Below, piece by piece: positions 55,441 through 64,000 of a stretch of 64,000 bases of DNA. Position 1 is the stretch's first letter. The number at the start of each line of letters is the position of its first letter. The stretch is from Asterella californica. Taxonomy: Eukaryota > Streptophyta > Marchantiopsida > Marchantiales > Aytoniaceae. Position numbers and translations under genes: made by a program. Location of the stretch: the NCBI GenBank assembly GCA_036924285.1, contig JAYKYS010000016.1:6758001-6822000 (forward strand), given 5' to 3'. The notes below the pieces were generated by a model. That model saw nothing but the letters and a program-made list of their open reading frames with translations, ran no database searches and had not been told where the DNA came from.

Positions 55441-56718
55441 TGTTCCTGCAGTACTACAACGACATTCACCTTCACGGAAGCTCAATAGAAGTCTCGGAAG
55501 TTCACTAGAAGAAGGTAAGAAGATGAGGAAGATGAGGGAAGATGAGGAAGAAGAGAAAATCCAAACAAGAGAAAACAAGATCAAAAGGAGAAATTAAGAT
55601 TCCGACAGGCTTCTAGTCCGGATCCTGACTAACAAGCCTTCCTTGCTTGTAATAGTTTGGGGAGGAAGACAACAAACGTGTGTACAATTGCATCGTCTTC
55701 CACTTGAGGATGTCGTCTTCTGCTGTGAGAAGAAGACTTCTTTCTTCTTCTCTTCGCTGCTCCGACTACTCTGTCTTCTTGGATCCCTTATCCATAAGAC
55801 CGTCCGTACGTAGATCCGAAGTGCTCTACTGGACGAGCCAAGCTGCAATTCCACAACTTCTGGCAGTCACCGCCACTCAAGAAGAACGCGTCCCATGCAC
55901 AATGAGGAGTGAATCCAAGAAAATCCACCACCCAGAAGACATGGACAAAGCTTCTGCACTCAAATCTGCAATCCATTCCTCGAGAAGAAGTCACATTGGC
56001 AATGGGAAGCTCACTCTCTCTACTTCCTGCGCCTACTCCTTGACACACCAATCTAGCCAACAGGATTGCACGAGTATGCCGTTCTCTGTTCCTAAACTGT
56101 CCACTACCTCTATCTACATCTTCGAACCACTGCTGGTAACGAGCATGCAGACCCCTCCGGTATAATCTTAGTCTATTCGTATGTCTCTAACATCGGGTGT
56201 AGTGTGCACTGTGCGTAATGTATATCATGTGTCTCTGTCTGCACCAAAAAATGTGTATGGGTGTGCAGCAGCCCGAATTCCTACTCTGCAATCCTACTTA
56301 TACATCTACCACGAGGAAACAGAAGGAACCACCACTAGGGAGAGAAAAGTTGCCCCTCCACATGCAAGCGGTTTCCCCTTTCTGTTCTTGCGCTTCCTAC
56401 TCTGCCACATGGCTGCCTAACTAAATTTACACTGAAAAACTGCCACCCTTAAGATAGCATGTTTGGTCCTACTAAGTTTAGAAATGTCAACGTCGGTTGT
56501 GGTTACTATCTACTCTGATTGCTCGGAGGCAATCTCTACCTGATCTGCTCCTACCGGAGCTCCTAACGCGACTTCTGATAAGCTAGAAGCCCTGCGAACA
56601 CCTCGAGTAACACTGAGATGGCTTCCTCCTCATCGTTCTTTGCTGGCCCTGCTGTCGCTGCTGCTGCTTCTTCCTCGGCTTCTGCTTCTGCTTCTGCTTC
56701 GGAAGACGGAAGCGTCTT

Positions 56719-58843
56719 CTAGGAAGCAGAGTCGACTGGTGCTTCCTCGCTCTTTTGGAGCATTAGTTTGGTACTAGGGGCCATGGCGACCTCATAGGGG
56801 TCCGGGGAAGTCGCTTCCTCCATGCGGAATACCTGGGAAGACGGTTCTTCTTCCTGTCTTCCAGAAGACATCTTGTCTTCCGGGGCTTCTTCCGCAGTCT
56901 TCTCGGCTTCCAACGCTATCACTACCAAGTGCACAGCGAGATCGAACTCCTCCTTCTCCATGTCGACACCGATCGATGGTACTAAGGCTTGGGAAGATGT
57001 AGTTACCGGTGGCGGAGTCGAGAGAAGACCATAGAGTGTCTTCACTCTCTCTATCTGCCTATCCAAGTACCGGAACATACTCTCCTTGCATTCTACCAAC
57101 ATCGTCTTGGACTCATCGTCCCACTCTCTAGCCAAAGTAAGCAACTTCCTACCCACGGTGAAGTTAAACTTCTTCCGAAGTGCTTCCACCGACTGTGCTA
57201 GCATCTCCTGCGCACGAGTTTCCGCTGCTTCCCGCTGCATCTTCTCGGCTGCAACTCGCGCTTCTGCGGCTTCTCGCTACGTCTTCCATGTTGTCTTCTC
57301 CTCTGCGAGGGCGGTGATCTTCCCTCGCACTCGGAGAACCTCTTGGTCGCGCTGCTGTAAACGCGCATGCAACTCCTGGTTGCTCTTCTTCAGTTGGGTC
57401 AACTCCTTGGTAAAAGCGGCTACTTCCGCCTTGTACCTCGCTGCGAGCTTCTCCGTGGTGCGGAGACTAGCTTCCAGCGCTTCTGCCTTCTTCTTCCTGT
57501 CGCATCAAGGTGCGCAGACCGAATCTAGGCTGTAAGGGCTTCTCTTGAGTCTTCGCTCTCTTCTCCAGCAACTCCATAGCTGGCTGGATCTCTGAGTGGA
57601 AGAAGGCACTGAACTCTTCCAGTCTTCTTTCTGCGGAAGACATGTTCATCTCCACAGTCCGATCGGAGGTGTCGACCTTGTCTTCCAGAGGTAAGGATGC
57701 CTCTTCTACCACTATGGTCTTCAGCTTCTGCACACGGGAAGAAGCTACTCTTCTCATCTTCTGGGGTGGAAGATCTCTCCCTATGGTAGAAGCGGCCCTC
57801 TTTACTGCACTTCCTCGCATCGCAGTAGGAGTATCCATCCTTCCTTCGTCTTCTAGAGTCTTCGGAAGACTCCTTAGTGTTGCAGAAGCGGTCTTCTGCG
57901 CAGCTCGGGTACTCAGCGGCTCTTCCTGCGAGTCAGACTCCGATCCCGAATGAATGAGGAAGGTGGTCTTCTTAGGTACACTTCTAGGACTCATCTTCCT
58001 CGGAGGCGTGGCATCTTCCGACCCACTGGAGTCATCTTCCCTCACCAGAAGCGTCTTCTGATGAGTGCCGGGCCTCAGCTGCGGCATCAGAGTGGGAGGG
58101 GGAGTTACGGCTGCTGGTCGGTCGTCTTCTTCTGAGGTCTCCTCCTTCGTCTCATGTTGTCCTGTTGGCCCATACTTCACCAACTGATCTTCCGTGAGAT
58201 CCCTCATGGCTACGTACAAGTAACAGAGAAAAGGTGTCAAGTGTCCTCCTGCCGGGGTACCTAAGTACGCTAGCTCCGTCTGTACATATACGTGGAAGAA
58301 TGCGCCCCAGTTGACGTTCTCCCTGGTACACACTGCTTCCAGGAACTCCACGTCATGATCTCCAAGGTATCTCGTCTTCTGCGCTTTCCCCTTGGGAAAG
58401 AGATGCAGAAACAACTTTGCCAAAAGCCGCTTCTTCGGCTCCCGGTAAGCACTACCTTCCATCCGTTCCTTCCCTGCATGTCCTCCATGAAGAGGCAAGT
58501 TGTGCTTCCAGGCACATGCCACTCACTCACGATCCTAGATAAGATCTTCTTCTCGAGCCAATAACCTCGGTCCTCGGATTCTGACCTATGGAAGGCCCTG
58601 CGCCATCAATCTTCAGTCCAGGAAGATGGTCTTCCTCGAGCTACTCCTGCCTTTGCAGGTACACGGTTGCGAGGCGGTAATGCTGTCCAAACCTCCTCCA
58701 GAAGACCCTGGTCGGCGAGGTTCCAATCCCACAGGAAGAAGTCGAGACCCAACTCCTTGAGGAAGGGTGTGGCCTCGGCCAACTCTGCTGCCGGTAACAC
58801 CAACCCTCGAGGATGCATCGACATACTTGGAAATATGTTGCAC
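56719..58843 (-). pseudogene. gag-like coiled-coil ORF of family Z
   Basis: Pieces read on from one another on the minus strand. First is LGLDFFLWDWNLADQGLLEE (58606-58824) up to a TGA. The same frame then gives WLEKKILSRIVSEWHVPG. A shift near 58440 leads into the 351-codon frame 57467-58522, with YLGDHDVEFLEAVCT and NWGAFFHVYVQTELAYLGTP, then a long basic, serine-rich linker. Another shift near 57480 leads to SLRTTEKLAARYKAEVAAFT, a heptad-rich region through 57250, and 56719-57240 (VEALRKKFNFTVGRKLLTLA; MFRYLDRQIERVKTLYGLL) with an acidic tail. The layout is globular head, disordered linker, long coiled coil. I do not recognise a named domain. I recall similar proteins annotated as hypothetical in bryophyte genomes, but cannot verify it. 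Confidence 0.55.
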
Positions 58844-59917
58844 TAAGCCACAAGCCCTTACTGTGAGTTGAAGGCTCAGTCCTTCTCAAGTGCCCACAGT
58901 CTAGCTTCTACTTCTCAGAAGACGAAACTAGTCTTCCAGAAAACAGCTACTCCGTCTTCCGGGATTCTAACAGTGCTTCCTAGATAGCTCTCGTCTTCCG
59001 AGCTATATCTAAACAATCCTAACTAAGCAAGGCCTCGCATGGATTACCAAGAAGACAACCCACCTTGCATTACATCCTACTTCCTATCAGAAGATGAAAA
59101 ATGTGCGAGAAGCAAAGCGTATGAACAAGTTCCAGAAGATGATCGCGACTCCTACGGTGACAGTGACCTCTGAGAAGACTCCCGAGACATCTTCCGATTC
59201 AATGTCTTTCTCGTAAGACCTCCTGAAGTCAGGCTTCCTTTCACTGGTCTCACATGTCTTCTGCTTCTGACTCGCAATCTATCCTCACAACAGACTCAAG
59301 ACGTTTGCACTCTGTTCTTCTGACTTCTCACCTCTCATACACACTCAGAAGAAACTTGCTGCATGATGGGAAGACATGACACTCGACCATTCTCTCCAGA
59401 TTCTGCCAGCAAGACTTCTCACGACTCTCTCCTAAGTTCGGGAAGAAGAAGGAATAGGCTGCTATGGGTCGAACAGAAGAGACCCGTAATGGACCCTCAC
59501 GTCTTCTCGCACATTTTGCCAGCCATTCCAGTCTTCTAGTCTCTCTAGGAAGATGTGGATTTGAGAAGCTTGGAAGACCGGGAGGCACAGGCCTAGTTCC
59601 CGACTTCCAACTTCTCGAAATAACAAAACAACTCACCAAGCCACTCGGAATTTGTACCAAGCCTCTCTTAACACCAAAGCAAAGCAAATCCACTCTTGAT
59701 ACGAAGTGTAGACATTCGACTACCGAAGACAGTCAGGCTTCCGAAGCGTCTTTCGAAGATGTTCCAATCTTCTGAAGCGTCTTCTGTTCAAGGTTTCAGG
59801 AGTAGAGGGATGGTAGGGTAGGGAAATTGATAGCTGTGATCTCCAATTTGAGGGTTAGGAGTAGGGAAGCTTGAATTGAACTCGAGAAGAAGCAAAAAGA
59901 TGTCTGGCGGAAATTGG

Positions 59918-59936
59918 GCAGCGCTTCCGCGCCCAA
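59918..59936 (-). other. candidate primer-binding site of family Z
   Basis: Directly after LTR end ...TTGTGACA and one T, the minus strand reads TGGGCGCGGAAGCGCTGCCC. The TGG start and the position fit a tRNA primer site; the tRNA is not identified. Confidence 0.4.
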
Positions 59937-60972
59937 TGTCACAATAGAAAAATAGGGATGAGGGATTGATCGATCAGGTTGCTTGCAAACAACCAGAGAA
60001 GCGCGGGGGATACCAAACAAGACGAGAAGCGTGGGGAAGGAAAAAGAACATGAGAAGAATCTCTACTATCTTCGGTCGGCTTCCCGAGCTGTCTTCGATC
60101 TTCTGTGCACTTCCGACTCTGGTCCAATGCGACCCACTGAGCTACTTCCGCCGTTAGCTCCTGACTATGCCCCCATCGACCAAGACTTCTACCTTCGATT
60201 CCACTCAGCCGTCCTCCAATGTCAGCTTCCAAGAGTTCACAGAAAACGCCTTCAGCTCAATATGCTTCATTCGCTCAGCAATTCGACCTTGCCTTCCTTC
60301 TAGCTTCGAATCGATCCTGACCTCACTCAGTTTCACCTTGCTGTCTCCTCACTCAAAGCTCACCCTCGAATCGATCTTCTTAACCAAGAAGTGCTCTTGC
60401 TGCGGGAAGTCACAATCTGCTAATGCGCTTCCTGCGCATCTTCCCTGCAGTTTTGGGGTTTCGACCCTCCCGACCTACCTAACCTGTTCGGTGCTACCTG
60501 GTAGGTGCACCTACTCCTTACGTGGTTAAGCTTCCGCGGTTGCCGTCTTCCGGAAGATACGTGTCTTCCGTCGTCTTCCGTCTTTCGAAGAAACAACTGA
60601 GAAGACGCTTCCCGGAAGACGGTCGTCTTCCGAAGAAGTCAACTTCTTATAACAAAAACCTCGTAAGATCATCTTCCCTCTAAGGAAGCCGTAATCTTAA
60701 GTAACAACGCTTCTTCAGTTATACAAACAAGTTATTAATCTTAAAAATTTCAAAATTTCGTGAATCATGTAAATTGTGGGCACCACAAACTACAACTTAA
60801 AATATCACACAAATATGTATTGAGAAGCTCGAGAAGACGCTTTTTGCTTCCAGGTTACGGCTTCCAATCTTCTTACCACAGTCTTCCCGAAGTGATTCTC
60901 GGCTTCTGGGGTTCAACTCGACTTCTCACACCTCTAGAAGACTGCTCTTGCTTCGTAGACGTCAAATTATCA
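59937..60972 (-). repeat. candidate 5' LTR of family Z (about 1036 bp)
   Basis: On the minus strand it starts TGATAATTTGACG at 60972 and ends TTGTGACA at 59937. Its first 195 bp match 54530-54730 in inverted orientation. The interior at 60541-60640 is packed with GTCTTC/GAAGAC. No second LTR in the same orientation is present in the window. Confidence 0.5.
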
Positions 60973-61073
60973 CTGTCTATCACACATTGCTCTTCCAATT
61001 CCCAACGGGGTTAGAACAATCACAGGGTGTAAGCCCCTTGTAGCCTTCCCAGGCTTCTGCCTACGGAAACGGT

Positions 61074-61109
61074 CTTCCTGCAGCACTACAACGACATTCA
61101 CCTTCACGG
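61074..61109. repeat. family Z second copy, part left of the solo LTR
   Basis: CCTGCAGCACTACAACGACA and CATTCACCTTCACGG match 55445-55477 with one difference. The element then breaks at the solo LTR and resumes at 63137. Confidence 0.85.
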
Positions 61110-63136
61110 TGTCGCGTCGGACGTTTTGCGTGAAGGATGTCCAGGAAAATGCGAGGTTCCTGACTGTGGAGATGTTGTGTGCCAAACAAAGACAAGACAG
61201 AGAAGAACAACCACGAAAACGAACGCGCAATATATACCACTCCAAATGTAAGTACACTGCCGTTTCTTTCTCCTAACATCACAAAACTGAGGAACAGACC
61301 AGAGCGGTCAGTAACCTACTTCAGAAGCCCTAAAACAAACCCCTGAATCGCAACCCTAGCCTGAAATCGCCAAAGCGTAGCTCAAAGCAAGAGAAATTTC
61401 TCTTTGCTAACAACCAGAGCCACAACAGTATCACGCGATCCAAACCCAAGTCCAAACCACATCCACACACTAGCTCTTGCCTAAAGCTAGCTACCACAAG
61501 CTGTATACAGCCAACCAGAACTCTAACGAACTCAAAAGAGCAAAACCCGTAGCGAAGAAACCGAAAAAGGCTTATCTGTGGACTTCCTCCTTTCGCTGAA
61601 CGGACTTCAGATGTCGATAGGGTCTCCTCCGCTGACTCCGTTAACCCAAGAAACCTTCAGATCCGACTCCCAACAGCCGAGATATCGCCGATTTTCGGTC
61701 GCAGGTGATCGAACCTCCAAAAACTCCTCCCTGCGGCTTAAAACCGCTCACACCGCACAAACGGATCGTCCAAACTGATATCCGTCTTCGCTGGCAGATA
61801 GATCTAGCTACCCTGAACCCAACGAGACTCCAAACAAGTAGTTTGGAGTTCCCCTTGCAAAACCACTCGAGAAATTTGACCGCAGGTTGCAAAAAATTGA
61901 CGTAAATCAGCTCCCTGCGACTCAAACTTGCTCACCACACCCAAACCAACAATCCAATCAACACACGGTCTTCTCCTATGCGTACATGAAGACTCCTTGA
62001 TCGCGTAGGCACCAAGAACGAAGAACTTGGCTCACCGATCGCGAAGAACAATCCAATCTCAGGTCGCAGGCGATGAAAACCTGACGCAAGCGCTTCCCTG
62101 CGAGCCAATTTCTCTCACAACTCCCAAACCGCCCGATGAAACTTTGTATCGTCTTCAATTTCCTGAAGAACTCGTTGTTCTGATTCCTATGGATCCAAGG
62201 ACAGCAAGTTTGGACTCCGGAACGGTCCGAACGGTCCAACTCTCCTTCACAGGTAACTGAAAACTCCAAATCTGCTTCCTGCGTCTCAATTTCCCTCAGT
62301 ACACACTCCCCGATCCGTCTCTTCCCAAACCGTTTGAACCAGTGCGTAGCCTGCACAGATCTGAACCCAACGACGCCTTGCACGCTTGCATTGGACTCCT
62401 AAATCTCCCGAACCGTCCGTTGACAGGTCGCAGGCGCAAGCTAGCCCCTTAAGCACCCCCCTTGCAACAGTCTCTGTACGTACAGTTTTGTCCTGAATAC
62501 CTGAATAATAAGAAGCAGGCCCCTTGCGTCTTTGATATAACGCTTGAAGCCCTAAATACCCAGTCAGCAAGTAACCAGAGGCCTAGCTTGATTTTACCTT
62601 CTTTCGAATCGCATAACTTTTTCTCTAGATGTCCAAACGAAGTAAACAAGATGCCCATGGAAAGCTGACAACGAGCTCTACCCATCTATGTGATGAAAGT
62701 GAAGATCCGAAGTTGCGCCAAAAGCCCGTAAGCTGGAGCCTAGCTTGTTTTCTCCATCTTTCGAGTCTTGTAACTTTCCCACTACGCGTCCAAACGAAGT
62801 AGATGAAGTGCCTATGGAAAGCTGACAAGGAGCTCTATCCACTGGTGCGATAAAAATGAAGATCCGAAGTGGTGCCAAAAACCCGTAAGCTGGGGCCTAG
62901 CTTATTTTCTCCATCTTTCGAATCTTGTAACTTTTCCACTAGACGTCCAAACGAAGTAGACAAAGTGCCTGTGGAAAGCTGACAAGGAGCTCTACCCATC
63001 TATGCGATGAAAATGGAGATCTGAGATTGTGCCAAAAACTCGTAAGCTGGGGTCTAACTTGTCTTCTCATGAGTGTCTTTGGAGCGACAAGCATCGAAGT
63101 TTGAATTTCATGTAGGAGCCGGTCCACGACACGACA
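61110..63136 (-). repeat. solo LTR (family Y), 2027 bp
   Basis: Plus-strand ends are TGTCGCGTCGG and CACGACACGACA, that is TG...CA. It is flanked by ACGG on both sides (61106-61109 and 63137-63140). No internal retrotransposon sequence is attached. The paralogous locus 55441-55500 shows the same sequence with one ACGG and no insertion. It contains three 157-bp units (GTCCAAACGA at 62631, 62788 and 62945). Compared with the LTR at 53051 it has full ends and a complete repeat array. Confidence 0.92.
62590..63060. repeat. three tandem 157-bp units in the solo LTR
   Basis: Each unit carries GTCCAAACGAAGTA.A, GGAAAGCTGACAA.GAGCTCTA and GAAGATC.GA, then AAGCT.GGGCCTAGCTT-type text. Unit starts are 157 bp apart. 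Copy number differs among the four Y segments in the window: two, one, about one and a half inverted, and three. Confidence 0.9.
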
Positions 63137-64000
63137 ACGGAAGCTCAATAGAAGTCTCAGAAGCTCACTAGAAGAAGATAGTAAGATGGGAAGATGAGAG
63201 AACATGAGGAAGAAGAGAAAATCCAAACAAGAGAGAACAAGATGAAAATGATAAATTAAAACTTCGACAGACTTCTAGTCCGGATCCTGACTAACAAGCC
63301 ATCCTTGCTTGTAGCAATTTGGGGAAGAAGACCACAAATTTGCTTACAGTTACACAGTCTTCTACTTGAGGATGTCGTCTTCTGCTGTGGAAAGAAGGCT
63401 TCTTTCTTCTTCTGTCATTACTCCAACTACTCCGTCTTCTGGGATCGCTTACCCATAGGACCGTCCGTACGTGGATCCTAAGTGCTCCACTGGATGAGAC
63501 AAGCTTCGACTCTACACAGCTTTTAACAATCACCGCCACTCTAGAAAAAGACTTCTCATGCACAATTGGATGTGAATTCGAGGAAACCCACTGTCCAGAA
63601 GACACAGACAAAGCTTCTGCACTCAAACTTGAAATCAAATCCTCGAGAAGAAAGTACATTGGTGTTGAGAAGCTCACTCCCTCTACTTTCTGCTCCTACT
63701 CCTTGACACATCAGCTTAGAAACATGACTACACGATGATGTCGTTCCCTTCTCTAGGCTGTTCATTACCTCTATCTACATCTTTGATCCACTGCTGGAAG
63801 TGAGAATTAGATGAGAATCTGAATAGATTTGGATTACCCCTCCGGTGTAATCCAAATCTATTCTTATGTCTCTAGCATTGGACGTAATGCATGTACATTG
63901 TGTGTCTCACATGTGTGTCCAAGGTAGGCATCAGACACGGAACATTCATACTCTATTCTTTCGACTTTTATCTCACATACACGCTCAAAAGAAGCTTGCT
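63137..64000 (-). mobile_element. family Z second copy, running off the right edge
   Basis: It matches 55474-56300: AAGCTCAATAGAAGTCTC, TTCTAGTCCGGATCCTGACT, CAAGCC.TCCTTGCTTGTA, GAGGATGTCGTCTTCTGCTG, ACCGTCCGTACGT and ACATCTT.GA.CCACTGCTGG. Near the edge TCTCACATACACGCTCA also resembles 59330-59345 of the first copy. A hairpin with 16-bp arms (AATAGATTTGGATTAC / GTAATCCAAATCTATT) lies at 63821-63860. Confidence 0.78.

Larger units (their letters stand above)
55441..60972 (-). mobile_element. LTR-type element (family Z) with a gag-like coiled-coil ORF
   Basis: It is defined by a candidate 5' LTR (59937-60972), an adjacent primer-site-like sequence, and a degenerate gag-like ORF on the minus strand. 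Its left part, 55441-56300, is duplicated at 61074-61109 plus 63137-64000. There is no protease, RT or integrase in the window, so it is non-autonomous or deleted. The whole stretch is unusually rich in GAAGAC/GTCTTC words. Confidence 0.55.

Noticed and set aside
55594..55854. Short frames on both strands at 55.6-56.4 kb
   Set aside because: The same DNA is duplicated at 63.2-64.0 kb with different frame breaks, so no protein is being conserved.

Overview
The window looks like nuclear DNA of a land plant. It is mostly transposable elements with a few intron-containing host genes. The plant assignment rests on three things: an apyrase of the plant APY7 type, a plant-type propeptide-inhibitor (I9) gene with GT-AG introns, and a gene fragment whose N-terminus matches plant EFR3/SRL2-like proteins. 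The repeats (Ty3/gypsy relics and a coiled-coil gag-like ORF rich in GAAGAC/GTCTTC words) remind me of bryophyte, especially Marchantia-type, sequence. That comparison is from memory and cannot be checked here, so the clade is a weak inference.

Layout. 1-6860: a Ty3/gypsy element on the minus strand, cut by the left edge inside integrase, with 5' LTR, primer-binding site, gag, protease and pol. 6861-14497: diverged non-coding repeats, an EFR3-like gene fragment (9431-9795) and a decayed DDE transposase (about 10440-12480, minus). 14498-18493: a 5'-truncated LINE with a roughly 70-nt poly(A) tract and a 14-bp target-site duplication, inserted in a sequence that still shows a UGT-like reading frame. 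18508-22300: AT-rich sequence with fold-back repeats. 22305-24542: a four-exon gene for a small secreted I9-domain protein. 26200-29100: a dead PIF/Harbinger transposon with both ORFs, itself hit by a fold-back element. 29100-36600: AT-rich sequence with no gene I can support. 37538-40388: the three-exon apyrase gene, the best host gene here. 40400-43400: no supported gene. 43400-50000: a cluster of fold-back elements and tandem duplications. 50455-54529: a second gypsy relic with long LTRs. 54530-60972: another LTR-type element with a degenerate coiled-coil gag-like ORF. 61074-64000: a second copy of part of that element, split by a 2.03-kb solo LTR.

The host genes are unrelated in function and show no cluster logic: an apyrase, an I9 inhibitor, an EFR3 fragment and a UGT remnant. 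The interest lies in the repeats. A family of roughly 340-360-bp fold-back elements carries two neighbouring hairpins, occurs at ten or more loci and is tandemly duplicated at two of them. A solo LTR has its unoccupied paralogous site in the same window. The LINE has an inverted copy of its own flank at its 5' junction. Several transposon relics share tryptophan-to-stop changes.
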